Shown: in pieces, positions 25,472 through 34,328 of the stretch
Numbering within the stretch: position 1 is the first letter of the stretch
How the letters are laid out: every line of letters begins with the position of its first letter
Origin: Acidobacteriota bacterium
GTDB taxonomy: Bacteria; Acidobacteriota; Terriglobia; Terriglobales; Acidobacteriaceae
Direction: 5' to 3'
Length of the DNA stretch: 64,000 bases
Assembly: GCA_018268895.1 (NCBI GenBank)
Contig: JAFDVP010000001.1
Span: 868,001-932,000, forward strand
The notes under the pieces: model-generated
The model's input: the letters and a program-made list of their open reading frames with translations, nothing else
What the model was told of the DNA's origin: nothing
The model's database searches: none
Made by a program: the position numbers and the translations under genes

Positions 25472-25756
25472 CTAGTCTCCCCACCTGCCACCAAACCCGC
25501 CTTTGACCTGTGCCAGCTCGTAGCGGTTCGGGAACTCTACTGTTTCGCCCGCCCGCAGTTTCTCTGCAACATGCTTTGCTAACTCCGGCGAGACGATCTT
25601 CTCGAAATCCTTCTCAAACGTACCAACGTTCACGGACCACCATTTGTGCGTGTCGTGCTCTGATGCAGCGATAAACGTGACGGTTTCCAAGCGTCCTTTG
25701 TAGTCTCCCTCCGGGCGTAGGAAGGGAACCGCGATGAGCTTATATGTCTGCTGCAT
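25472..25756 (-). CDS. Small hypothetical protein
   Basis: A 94-residue soluble protein, no family recognised. It has a beta-rich N-terminus (LIAVPFLRPEGDY) and a KWWSVNVG segment, then helices with KIVSPELAKHVAEKL. gagggg precedes the ATG. It is the first gene of the minus-strand arm, with its promoter probably in the gap to the right. Confidence 0.6.
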   Translation of the reverse strand: MQQTYKLIAVPFLRPEGDYKGRLETVTFIAASEHDTHKWWSVNVGTFEKDFEKIVSPELAKHVAEKLRAGETVEFPNRYELAQVKGGFGGRWGD

Positions 25757-26068
25757 ATATTCATCCCCTCTTTGTCTAACTTCCCGTCAGGCACGGGATC
25801 ATGTCATGTGGCGAATAATAAGCGAAAATATTGTGGATCGGGGAAGGAAAATGGGTGCGTCTCACGGGGCTGAAGTTTGTTCAACTCCAAGAATCAATGC
25901 CGATTATCGGGACTTCCACAGCTATTTGTTGCTAGTTTTGGTTCCAAATAGCCTGATATGCACACAAGTCACGGTATTTCCGCTGGCAACACTACATGTC
26001 GTGCTTTATACTTGACACCCCAATTAGGGGGACTCACAATGTAAACGTACAATTTGGAGGGTCTCCCA
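25757..26068. other. Divergent gap
   Basis: About 310 bases between the minus-strand arm and the plus-strand membrane protein gene. A short CCCC-aatta-GGGG hairpin lies just before the downstream ribosome site. One open frame on the plus strand (25734-26015) overlaps the start of the minus gene and has no support. Probably holds two divergent promoters. Confidence 0.45.
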
Positions 26069-27160
26069 GTGGAAAACCATGTTAACGTCAATGTAGTCAA
26101 TCAGATAAAGACGGATAAAACCCCAAAAGAAGAAAGCACCAAGAGACAGAGGCTGCGCTTAGCAGTTGCAGTGTTAACGGCCTTCGCAGCTTTGTGCGGT
26201 CTGGCAAAAGCCTTCATTCACCAGCAGCCCATCGAGAAAATTCCAACCAACGCTGAAAGCCTCTCGACTCAAGCTCAAACCTCGTTTGCAGGCCGCGTTT
26301 CTGACCGAGCAGGTAAAGCCATCCCAGGTGCGGTTGTCATAGCTACGACGGATCAGAATGTCGGACAGACAATTAAGACTGACAGCAACGGACAATTTCA
26401 GTTGCTCCTCGCGCCGACCGCTCAGACACTCAGGTTGACTGTGACCGCAGACGGATTCCAGGCTGTGACGGTGCAGGCGGATGTCCATCGAACCGGACCG
26501 GAAGAAATCATCATGATTCCGGGAGCGGCGATTGCGAACCCGGCAAAGGTAGAACACACACGACTGCGCGGGTCTGCTCCGAAACCTGTGGAGGTCGCAC
26601 CATCGTCAATACCTCAGCCTGCCGCGCCTCTACCGGCTCCAATAATCAATCAGGGGGTCATCAACAACGGAACAAACAACGGTGTGCAGAACAGTTGCTT
26701 CTATGGAGGCTGCGACCAACACGTCAACGTAGACCAGAGCGTTAGAGTGAACGACCCTGTGATACCGCAGGCATATTTCGATCAGGAGCCATTCATTGAT
26801 TATGAGCACCCCAACAACATGAACAGCAATCCTGGACAAGGGAATCAGGATTCAGTCCAGACTCTTCATATTCATGTTAGGGGCATATTTGACAATCCAG
26901 TATTTGAGATTAGTTGCGATAGCCCCTGCAATATAGATCGCTCGTTTATGGGTAGGAGATCAGGGTCTAATTTCATAGAAAATAACACTGGTCTCTATGT
27001 ACACAGAGCAACGCCAGATTCCATGCATCATTTGATTGCGTTTGAAGACAGGCTATCGCCCACAGCATACTTCTCGCTAAGGGTGAGTTCTCAAAACCGT
27101 CAACCTGTCAAAATTACATCTGTTTATAGTTCCAGACTGCCGCCGGGTATTGTGAACTAG
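26069..27160 (+). CDS. Membrane-anchored protein with carboxypeptidase-regulatory-like domain
   Basis: About 363 residues. An N-terminal cytoplasmic tail (TPKEESTKRQRLR) precedes a single membrane helix (about residues 33-50). Then comes a carboxypeptidase-regulatory-like beta-sandwich (FAGRVSDRAGKAIPGAVVIA ... ADGFQAVTV), a Pro-rich linker, an Asn/Gly-rich segment and an unrecognised C-terminal domain. GTG 26069 is favoured over TTG 26054 because ggagg precedes it by eight bases. Such anchored sandwich proteins are common in acidobacteria. In the element it could be cargo at the surface or superinfection exclusion, unproved. Confidence 0.62.
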   Translation: MENHVNVNVVNQIKTDKTPKEESTKRQRLRLAVAVLTAFAALCGLAKAFIHQQPIEKIPTNAESLSTQAQTSFAGRVSDRAGKAIPGAVVIATTDQNVGQTIKTDSNGQFQLLLAPTAQTLRLTVTADGFQAVTVQADVHRTGPEEIIMIPGAAIANPAKVEHTRLRGSAPKPVEVAPSSIPQPAAPLPAPIINQGVINNGTNNGVQNSCFYGGCDQHVNVDQSVRVNDPVIPQAYFDQEPFIDYEHPNNMNSNPGQGNQDSVQTLHIHVRGIFDNPVFEISCDSPCNIDRSFMGRRSGSNFIENNTGLYVHRATPDSMHHLIAFEDRLSPTAYFSLRVSSQNRQPVKITSVYSSRLPPGIVN

Positions 27161-27178
27161 TTTTTGCACCTTCAGGAT

Positions 27179-28315
27179 TTAGTCATTGAGCACGTTCAGT
27201 GCGTTCACTAGTGTTGTCTTATCGAGGTGAGCGTAGCGTGCAGTCATCTGGATTGTCTTGTGTCCTGCTGCCTCTTGTATGACCTTGAGGCTCACACCCT
27301 GCTGGGCTAGTCGAGAGCAGAATGTGTGACGTAGATCGTGCCAGCGAAGGTTCTTGATTTTGGCTCTACGCAGAGCAGACAGCCACCAGTTCTTGTTATC
27401 ACCGATACCGAACGCCGAGTTGTCAGGTGACTGGTTTGGTCTATCCTCGGAGCGGTCTTTGCGCCCTAGCTTCATTTTCTGAAGCGCCTTCATCGCCACT
27501 ATGACGTTTGGAATCATGTGGACGGTGCGACTGGCTCCGTTCTTGGTATTCCGGAGCAAGATTTCCTTTGCATGAAAATCCACGTCGTCCCATGTGAGAC
27601 CGTACTGTTCTCCTTTACGCATCCCAGTCTTTAGAGCCACTTCAAACTCGTAAATGCGGTGCAGCATTCTCTTCCTCCGTTGAGGATTGCGAGGACCGCA
27701 GGCGTCTACATCTTGCTGGAGCACTTCACGCAGGCGTTTCTCCTCCGCAGGCGTGAGATACCTGATTACGCCATTGCTGACTGGTTCTGGCTCCACATCT
27801 CGAACGGGATTGACTGTTACCAGTGACCTGTTCTTGCCGTACTTGTAGACGGCAGAGAACATGGCTTTATAGCGATTGCTGGTGGCTGGTGCGACTTTCA
27901 GGCTGCTTAGCCAGTCGCTAACCTCAAACGCTTTTAGACCCGCCGCACTGCGATTGCCGAACTGTTTCTTGATAGCACCAAGGCGTTGCGGAGGGTTTAG
28001 TTGGTCTTTATACCGCTGAGGATTGGTCTGAATCTGAGCCAGCAGGCCATCACACAGGTCTCCGACCGTTACCCCCTCCTGCACCGCATTCATTTCTGCG
28101 AACGTCCGGACCGGCACCTTAGCGGAAGAGGGAACTATGCCCTCGCCGCTCCGCTTCAGGGTTCGAGCTTTCTCAACATAAGCGATGGCAGCCGCTCTAT
28201 CCCGTCCAAAGGACTTTCGGACGAGCTTGCCACTTTGTCTATATCTTGCGTGCCAGATTCCACTGCCTGGTACCCTCTCGTAGACCCCTTCGACTGGTGC
28301 AGCCCGCCGTGCCAT
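27179..28315 (-). CDS. int: Tyrosine recombinase / integrase of the element
   Basis: A 378-residue phage-type integrase. All catalytic residues are visible: R233 (TGMRKGEQYG), K258 (RNTKNG), H326-R329 (WHDLRH), H352 (AAGHKT) and nucleophile Y361 (TARYAHLD). An N-terminal arm-binding domain and a SAM-like core-binding domain precede. I choose ATG 28315, preceded by gaggagaacc; the frame runs on to 28477 without support. It is transcribed inward, with its promoter between its start and the right attachment site. It should act on the 55-bp tRNA-derived repeats. Confidence 0.93.
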   Translation of the reverse strand: MARRAAPVEGVYERVPGSGIWHARYRQSGKLVRKSFGRDRAAAIAYVEKARTLKRSGEGIVPSSAKVPVRTFAEMNAVQEGVTVGDLCDGLLAQIQTNPQRYKDQLNPPQRLGAIKKQFGNRSAAGLKAFEVSDWLSSLKVAPATSNRYKAMFSAVYKYGKNRSLVTVNPVRDVEPEPVSNGVIRYLTPAEEKRLREVLQQDVDACGPRNPQRRKRMLHRIYEFEVALKTGMRKGEQYGLTWDDVDFHAKEILLRNTKNGASRTVHMIPNVIVAMKALQKMKLGRKDRSEDRPNQSPDNSAFGIGDNKNWWLSALRRAKIKNLRWHDLRHTFCSRLAQQGVSLKVIQEAAGHKTIQMTARYAHLDKTTLVNALNVLND

Positions 28316-28359
28316 TGGTTCTCCTCGGGATTCAGCATAGCCTAGATACGAGCTTTTGT

Positions 28360-28377
28360 GTGATACGAATGTGATAC
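28360..28377 (+). promoter_or_regulatory. Paired GTGATAC sites, right arm
   Basis: Two GTGATAC sequences starting 11 bases apart in the same orientation, 128 bases before the right repeat, matching the pair near the left end (12517-12534). Candidate arm-type sites of the integrase; also between the integrase start and the right repeat, so may regulate its promoter. Confidence 0.55.
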
Positions 28378-28504
28378 ACCAAACCCGTAATCCTTGCGAC
28401 GTAGTGCAAAGTTCTTCTCGCAAGCTAAGTAATAAATACCCTGTATTTATAGGGGCTTTGTGAGCATTAAGTGTCAAAGCGTCGCATCGTGTTACAGCTA
28501 TTCA

Positions 28505-28559
28505 AGCGCACTCCTAACGCGAAGGTCGCAGGTTGGACTCCTGCCCGGGCCACCACAAA
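28505..28559 (+). repeat. Right attachment site (55-bp direct repeat, copy 2)
   Basis: Exact copy of 12397-12451. It represents the displaced 3' part of the original tRNA-Arg gene from A26 onward. No 5' half lies next to it, so it is a remnant, not a second gene. Confidence 0.93.
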
Positions 28560-28684
28560 CTTTATATGTATCAGACATATAACCGGGAACTGTTGCTACC
28601 GCATCCGCTTTTCTAGCGTCGGTCGCTGTACGATTTGATTATCTGTTTCTCACGGGTCGATAAGAAAGCAGTCTTCCGCCGCAA

Positions 28685-29935
28685 ATGTCTCGCAGCCCTC
28701 GTTTCTTTGAACGCATCTTCAGAGCCTTCCGCTATCGCGACTTCCGCTTAATGTGGATGGGGGCGTGCGTATCGACGATAGGGACGTTCGTGCAGCAGTT
28801 CGCACAGAGCTGGCTGATCTATGACCTGACGAAAGATCCTTTCTATCTTGGACTGGATCTTTTTCTGGGCCAGTTACCCATCATGATGTTTTCGCTGTTC
28901 GGGGGAGTTTTTGCTGACCGGCTGGACCGGCAGAAGCTGCTGCTGGCGTCGCAATACATCCAGATGGTGTGTGCTTTTCTGCTTGCGCTGCTGTTTGTTC
29001 TGCATGCTGTTCAGGTGTGGCACATTCTGGCGCTGTCGTTTGTGGTGGGAGTGGGGCAGTCGTTCGGCGGACCTGCCTACTCGGCGTTGCTGCCGAGCCT
29101 GGTGGATGCAGAAGATCTATCGAATGCAATCGCGATGAACTCAATCCAGTTCAACCTGGCGCGCATCGTGGGTCCGACGATTGGCGGGTTGGCATACACG
29201 ACGCTGGGAGCAACCTGGTGCTTCACGTTGAACGGCCTTTCGTATATCGCCGTGATCATCTCGCTCTTCATCATTCGAGTGAAGTTTGTGCCGGCCAGAT
29301 CGAGCGAGCCGGTGTTGAAGAGTATGAAGGAAGGACTGCGCTTCATACGTCACCGCGATGGGATGATCGCGCTCGTGATCCTGGCATTCTGTACGACGCT
29401 GTTCGGTTTTTCGCTGAACGGTTTTCTTCCAGTGTTTGTGCGGAACGTCTTTCATCGGGGGCCTGAGACCTACACGGTATTGCTGGTGTGTTCGGGAGCA
29501 GGTTCGATATGCGGTGCGCTTGCCGTTGCCGCGTCGGAGAAGATGAAGGGGCAGGGGCGCCTGACGCTGCTGATCCTCGTCCTGCTGGGGCTCATCATCA
29601 CGGGGTTTGCCGTGTCGAAGTGGCTTCCGCTTTCCTGCGTGCTGATGTTCCTGGCCGGCGCCGCCATCATGGCATCTGCTTCGTTTATGCTTTCGCTCGC
29701 ACAACTCATGACGACGGATGCGATGCGCGGGCGGGTGATGAGCGTGTACAATCTGGCGTTTCGTGCGGGCATTCCTTTAGGCGCTCTGGCACTCGGCAAG
29801 CTGATTCCCGTTCTGGGCGTTTCAAAGGCGTTGTCGGGGACGGGGTTGGCCCTGGTTGGCGTCTCTTTCTATTTCCTCCTGGTGAATCGCGACTCGACGT
29901 TCCAGCCGGCATCGCGGCGGAATGGACAGGCTTGA
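28685..29935 (+). CDS. MFS exporter, DHA3-type
   Basis: A 416-residue inner-membrane carrier of the MFS_3 branch (drug or siderophore exporters). Visible family marks are the opening YRDFRLMWMG, the helix 2-3 loop GGVFADRLDRQK, and a helix 10 PLGALALGKL. Twelve helices are expected. It is the first chromosomal gene after the element. It may be unrelated to the oxidation block downstream, from which it is separated by 211 bases. Substrate unknown. Confidence 0.85.
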   Translation: MSRSPRFFERIFRAFRYRDFRLMWMGACVSTIGTFVQQFAQSWLIYDLTKDPFYLGLDLFLGQLPIMMFSLFGGVFADRLDRQKLLLASQYIQMVCAFLLALLFVLHAVQVWHILALSFVVGVGQSFGGPAYSALLPSLVDAEDLSNAIAMNSIQFNLARIVGPTIGGLAYTTLGATWCFTLNGLSYIAVIISLFIIRVKFVPARSSEPVLKSMKEGLRFIRHRDGMIALVILAFCTTLFGFSLNGFLPVFVRNVFHRGPETYTVLLVCSGAGSICGALAVAASEKMKGQGRLTLLILVLLGLIITGFAVSKWLPLSCVLMFLAGAAIMASASFMLSLAQLMTTDAMRGRVMSVYNLAFRAGIPLGALALGKLIPVLGVSKALSGTGLALVGVSFYFLLVNRDSTFQPASRRNGQA

Positions 29936-30146
29936 ACCTGGTGACAGTTTAGATAAAACGATTTTCTCAAGGGTTTGATCTGTACTGTACGATTGGCCGT
30001 GTGTTAGAAATTTCAGATAGTTATTTGTTCTGGAACGATACATAGCCAGCTTGATGTCGCACGGTTTGCCGCAGCGGAAGTGGATGCCGCTGAATTCGTG
30101 CGGTGGAATTGCTGAGTTCTCAGGCCTACCCGGGTATCGAGGTTTC

Positions 30147-31019
30147 ATGCGTCATCTTCACCGTTATCTTGCCGCCGGTACTGCATCAATGGTTGCGGTA
30201 CTCACTGTTCTCTGTTGCTCGCCTGGCCTGACGGTCGCTTCTGCCGCTGGCGCGCAGGCTCCTACCACCTCAGCATTTAATCAGGGGCAGGTTCGTGCCG
30301 CTGAAGATCCAGCTGTGGTGGCTCATGGCAAGGCACTGTACGGTATCAACTGCCAGGCATGCCATGGATCGGACCTGCGTGGCGGCGATATGGGTGGGCC
30401 CAACTTGTTGCGTTCGCAGATCGCGCTCACCGACAAGCACGGCGAGTTGATTGTTCCCATCATTCAGGGGGCGCGGGCCGCGCAGGGGATGCCGAACCTT
30501 GGATTGAATGACGAGGACGCGGGTGCGGTGGCGGCTTACGTGCGTTCGGTTATCTCGACCATAGGTGGGCAGGGTGCACCTCCCGGCCAGAAAAAGGTTC
30601 TCGATATCGTCGTCGGCGATGCAGGCCGCGGACAGGCTTATTTTGCGGCGCATTGCTCCAGTTGCCATTCCCCGACAGGAGATTTGAAGGGGATTGCAAC
30701 GACCTTTCATGAGCCGGTCCAACTACAGGCGCGCTGGATTACCGGTGGCGCTGGCGGTGCACAGGCCAGTCCCGCAACCAAGCCAACGGTCGATGTGACC
30801 GTTGCACCGGGAGAGAAGGATTCGGGCGAGCTTGTCCGCATGGATGACTTCCTTGTGACGCTGCGACGCAGTGATGGCACGGAACGCTCGTTTACGCGAA
30901 AGGGCGCTGCGCCTGTTGTCGTTGTGCATGACCCGATGCAGGCCCATCGGGAGATGCTCTCCCACTACACGGATGGAGACATCCACGACGTGACTGCTTA
31001 TCTGGTGACCCTGAAGTGA
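30147..31019 (+). CDS. Diheme cytochrome c, exported
   Basis: About 290 residues. Signal peptide, then two class I heme sites: C69-QA-C-H73 and C170-SS-C-H174, each in its own small helical domain. The rest is a beta-type C-terminal domain of unknown role that ends with DIHDVTAYLVTLK. It is the likely electron acceptor for the dehydrogenase encoded by the next gene, whose GTG overlaps its stop. I choose ATG 30147 (preceded by gagg); the frame extends upstream to 30051 but signal-peptide geometry supports the later start. Confidence 0.82.
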   Translation: MRHLHRYLAAGTASMVAVLTVLCCSPGLTVASAAGAQAPTTSAFNQGQVRAAEDPAVVAHGKALYGINCQACHGSDLRGGDMGGPNLLRSQIALTDKHGELIVPIIQGARAAQGMPNLGLNDEDAGAVAAYVRSVISTIGGQGAPPGQKKVLDIVVGDAGRGQAYFAAHCSSCHSPTGDLKGIATTFHEPVQLQARWITGGAGGAQASPATKPTVDVTVAPGEKDSGELVRMDDFLVTLRRSDGTERSFTRKGAAPVVVVHDPMQAHREMLSHYTDGDIHDVTAYLVTLK

Positions 31020-32713
31020 AACTGACATACGCTCTTTCGATTGCCTCGCTCGCCGTCTGCTCCGCTCTGTCGTTTGCACAGGGTGGCGGAGTGAAACCGC
31101 AGGAACTTCTGAAGCCACTGGGTAAAGAGTGGCCCACTTACAACGGCGACTATACCGGCAAGCGGTACAGCTCCCTGGCACAGGTGAACCGCCAAACCGT
31201 GAAGAACCTTTCGCTGGCCTGGATGTCGCAGTTGACGCCGGGGATGGAGACTCCTCCGCCGGTTATCAACGGTCGTCCGGCTAGACCGGCTGGACCATCG
31301 GTTCCGTTCCAGATTGGAGGCGAGGGACCGGGCAATATCAACATCCGTGCAGGATCGATCAAGGGGTCGGTACTGGCGGTGGATGGCACTCTCTATGTCA
31401 CCATGCCGGACAATGCCTGGGCCCTGGATGCGCGCGATGGCCATCAGTTGTGGCACTACTACTGGAAGACAAAGGGTGGCACGCATATCGGCAACCGCGG
31501 CTTCGGTATGTGGAATGGCTACCTCTTCATGGAGACGCCGGACGACTACCTGGTGTCGCTTGACGCGAAGACGGGCAAGGAACGTTGGCACAGGAAGATT
31601 GCCGATGTCGAGGAAGGGTACTTTTCGACGCCGGCTCCGATCATCATTGGGAACCATGTGTTGGTAGGCGTAGGCAACGATATCGACTCGCCGGGTTTCC
31701 TCCAGTCTTTTGACCCGGAGACTGGCGATCTGCAATGGAAGTTCTACACAGTACCGATGAAGAAGGGCGATCCAGGGGCAGACTCGTGGGCGAGTATCGA
31801 TGCTGCACGTCACGGCGGCGCGCAGACGTGGATTACGGGAGCATACGATCCGGCCACAAACCTGTATATCTTCGGAACCGGCAATCCTACACCGGCTTAC
31901 ACAACGGGCGGCCGTGGCGACCTCGACAATCTGTTTACCTGCACATTGATTGCGCTCGATGTGGACACTGGAAAGATGAAATGGTACTTCCAGACTTCGC
32001 CGCACGACATGCACGATTATGATTCGGCGCAGACGCCTGTGTTGTTTGACGGAATGTTCAAGGGCAAGATGCGCAAGATGGTGGCGACGGCAGCACGCAA
32101 CGGCTACTATTTCACGCTTGACCGTGTGACAGGTGAGCACCTGGTTACCAGCAAGTACGGCACCGACACAAACTGGGCCAAGGGTCTTACACCTGAGGGC
32201 GGACCAAAGCGCGACCCAGAAAAGGACGCAACGATTGCAGGCTCGCTGTTCTCGCCGGGCTCGGGTGGGACCACCAATTGGCAGCCTCCCGCGTTTTCTC
32301 CGGTTACCGGACTGTTCTACACCTACGAGGTCAACAGCTTTTCATTACTTTACCTGACGGACCCCGATCCGCGCGGCTCGATGGGGCTGGGAGGTAAAGA
32401 AGAGGTCGATGTAGGAAGCAGTGGGAGCTACCTGACTGCGATCGATTACCGCACCGGCACGGCGCGCTGGCGTCATCGCTTTTACAATAACCGCTCTATC
32501 GGCGGCGGCGGTTTGCTGGCGACTGCGGGAGGCCTGCTGTTCTCCGGCGATGGAGCGGGAAACCTGGTTGCGTTTGATGCTGCCGATGGCAAGACGCTAT
32601 GGAATACGCGCATCGGCTCAGTCTCCAATGCGCCGCAAACATTTGAGATGGATGGTCACCAATATGTCATCTGCGCCTCGGGCGATAAGATGTGGGCCTT
32701 CATTCTCCATTAG
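31016..32713 (+). CDS. PQQ-dependent dehydrogenase (quinoprotein)
   Basis: A 565-residue periplasmic beta-propeller enzyme that oxidises an alcohol or sugar with PQQ. Signal peptide at the start; W-motif repeats of the propeller (GKERWHRKI, GKMKWYFQ, GTARWRHRF, GKTLWNTRI) are visible. Starts with GTG inside the cytochrome gene stop, so both are made together and probably interact. No PQQ biosynthesis gene is in view; PQQ must come from elsewhere in the genome or be taken up. Substrate cannot be read. Bidirectional terminator follows. Confidence 0.87.
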   Translation: MKLTYALSIASLAVCSALSFAQGGGVKPQELLKPLGKEWPTYNGDYTGKRYSSLAQVNRQTVKNLSLAWMSQLTPGMETPPPVINGRPARPAGPSVPFQIGGEGPGNINIRAGSIKGSVLAVDGTLYVTMPDNAWALDARDGHQLWHYYWKTKGGTHIGNRGFGMWNGYLFMETPDDYLVSLDAKTGKERWHRKIADVEEGYFSTPAPIIIGNHVLVGVGNDIDSPGFLQSFDPETGDLQWKFYTVPMKKGDPGADSWASIDAARHGGAQTWITGAYDPATNLYIFGTGNPTPAYTTGGRGDLDNLFTCTLIALDVDTGKMKWYFQTSPHDMHDYDSAQTPVLFDGMFKGKMRKMVATAARNGYYFTLDRVTGEHLVTSKYGTDTNWAKGLTPEGGPKRDPEKDATIAGSLFSPGSGGTTNWQPPAFSPVTGLFYTYEVNSFSLLYLTDPDPRGSMGLGGKEEVDVGSSGSYLTAIDYRTGTARWRHRFYNNRSIGGGGLLATAGGLLFSGDGAGNLVAFDAADGKTLWNTRIGSVSNAPQTFEMDGHQYVICASGDKMWAFILH

Positions 32714-32743
32714 CCCTGTTGCCGGATTTTGTGCGGCGGTGTT

Positions 32744-32774
32744 AATAAAGAGCCCCTTTGAGGGGCTCTTTATT
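32744..32774. terminator. Bidirectional rho-independent terminator
   Basis: AATAAAGAGCCCCT and its perfect complement AGGGGCTCTTTATT with a three-base loop. It ends the cytochrome-dehydrogenase operon. Confidence 0.9.
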
Positions 32775-33038
32775 GTGGTCGAATATCTTCGACGCTGCTG
32801 GTAGAGCATCGAAATGGCGCATTTCATGGCGCAATTTTTATTTTCGCCCGCTGAAGATAAATTGAAATTTCTTCCCCAAAAACTGTACATAAGACGGTTG
32901 TCTGCTGTAGTAATGTGTTCATCGTTTTCTGCTCAGCGCACATATGTGTGGAGCTACTTTCGTGCAGGTGGCATGTCAGGCATTCCTTGTAGTTGCAGGA
33001 TCGATTGACTCAACCCGAAGTGAAGGAGAACAGCAGCT
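32775..33038. other. Gap before the TAT-exported epimerase-like gene
   Basis: About 260 bases with no gene. AT-rich parts at 32820-32900 could hold a promoter, but no clear paired elements stand out. Confidence 0.4.
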
Positions 33039-34187
33039 ATGAGCCCAAACAGCGCAAGACGCAACATTCTGGATCGTCGTAACTTTCTTCGCGGTGCAGG
33101 CAGCGGATTGGCTGTAGGCGCGTTGCTTGGATCCGCCGCGACGCAGGTTGAAGCGCAGAGCGGTCAGCAGGCGACGCCGGAACCTATTACACATGCCGGT
33201 GTCTTCCGCGAGATGACGGACAAAGAGAAGGTTGCTCGCATTGCATCCAACAGCTATCCGATCCGTTGGATATTCAAGAGCCGCGGTGAGCTGGTGGACA
33301 AGGAGACTGTTGCCAGGTTGAAGGCAAAGTATGGTGAGATCACCATGCTGGATTTTCCCGCCTTCACCAAAAAAACATTTCCCGGCGTGACCAAAATGGA
33401 CATGTGGTCGAGCCTGTTCGGCGATATGGACGACAAGAGCCAGTTTGTCCAGCAGACCGTTACCTTCAATGGCAAGGAGCGCCAGATAACGGAGTTCGAC
33501 CCCTCTGCTACTTCCAGCAAGCGCTGGCTGGAGAAGATGGCAAATACGCAGGTGAAGGAAGGCGTGTTCTGCCACCACATCTCCAACAACGCCCCGCGCA
33601 ACATCTGCGAGCTGGATGATACGAAGCGCAAAGAAGGGGTTGAGATCGCGAAGAAGTGGCTGGACGGCGCTGCTATCATCGGGGCCAAGTCGATGCGCGT
33701 CAACAGCGGCGGCCCGCGTATTGCGCCATGGCCGAACCCGGATACGTCGAGCTATCCAAAGAATCCCGAGATCGAGAAGTATCTCGACCAATGTATCGAG
33801 TCTTTCAAGGAGATGGCGGACTATGGAGCCAAAGTCGGCGTAAAGGTGACGCTCGAAAATCACTGGGGTCTGACCGCGAACCCGATCAATATCCGCATCA
33901 TCATTGAAGAGGTCAATAATGTCTTTTGCGAGGCAAGTCCGGACTTCTGCAACTGGGAGCACAAGTATCTGCTCTATCACGCGCTGAATGACCTTGCCCC
34001 GTATGCGCATACCACCGTTCACGCGAAGTTCTGGAACCGCTTTGGCGAGCCTGATGTGCAGCGCAACGTGCGTATTATGCTGAACAACAATTACACGGGG
34101 GTGTTTGCGCTGGAGTATGAGGATGGTCCATGGGATGGCATCGAAGGCGCGCAGTATCTTTACCGCGAGGTGATGGCGGCGCTCTAG
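33039..34187 (+). CDS. TAT-exported sugar phosphate isomerase/epimerase-like protein
   Basis: A 382-residue protein with a twin-arginine signal (LDRRNFLRGAGSG) followed by an AP-endonuclease-2/xylose-isomerase-like TIM barrel. Metal-ligand type residues occur in KVTLENHWG, CNWEH and ALEYEDGP, typical of this family's divalent-metal site. Export through the TAT route implies folding and metal binding before transport. Lies between a PQQ dehydrogenase and a DUF1080 gene, so likely works on oxidised sugars in the periplasm. Precise reaction unknown. Confidence 0.82.
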   Translation: MSPNSARRNILDRRNFLRGAGSGLAVGALLGSAATQVEAQSGQQATPEPITHAGVFREMTDKEKVARIASNSYPIRWIFKSRGELVDKETVARLKAKYGEITMLDFPAFTKKTFPGVTKMDMWSSLFGDMDDKSQFVQQTVTFNGKERQITEFDPSATSSKRWLEKMANTQVKEGVFCHHISNNAPRNICELDDTKRKEGVEIAKKWLDGAAIIGAKSMRVNSGGPRIAPWPNPDTSSYPKNPEIEKYLDQCIESFKEMADYGAKVGVKVTLENHWGLTANPINIRIIIEEVNNVFCEASPDFCNWEHKYLLYHALNDLAPYAHTTVHAKFWNRFGEPDVQRNVRIMLNNNYTGVFALEYEDGPWDGIEGAQYLYREVMAAL

Positions 34188-34328
34188 CCCTGTTTGTAAC
34201 GCTAACTGTTCTGTGGAAGCGTTGCGGACCTTCTGAGTCAGCGTGTATGTTGTAGGGGCAATTAAATTTCCTAACGATGTGCGTTGTTTTGCGGCGGAGA
34301 AGTGTGCGTGTGCGCTCTGCCCGGAAGG

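Larger units (their letters stand above)
12397..28504. mobile_element. 16.1-kb integrated element, phage satellite-like or reduced prophage
   Basis: The element spans from the left 55-bp repeat to the base before the right one (16,108 bp). Integrase lies at the right end and an excisionase-like gene near the left. A plus-strand arm holds regulators, an iteron-like region and an incomplete virion module (small terminase, tail-tube-like protein, portal, protease, capsid) plus three paralogs. A minus-strand arm holds eight small genes. No large terminase, tape measure, baseplate, holin or endolysin is visible. AT-richer sequence than the flanks supports transfer. Whether it is a helper-dependent satellite or a decayed prophage is inference. 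Confidence 0.85.

Noticed and set aside
25734..26015. 93-residue plus-strand frame in the divergent gap
   Set aside because: Overlaps the start of a better-supported minus-strand gene; composition not protein-like.
28505..28559. Second tRNA gene
   Set aside because: Only the 3' part from A26 is present; no D arm or 5' acceptor strand, so it is an attachment-site remnant.
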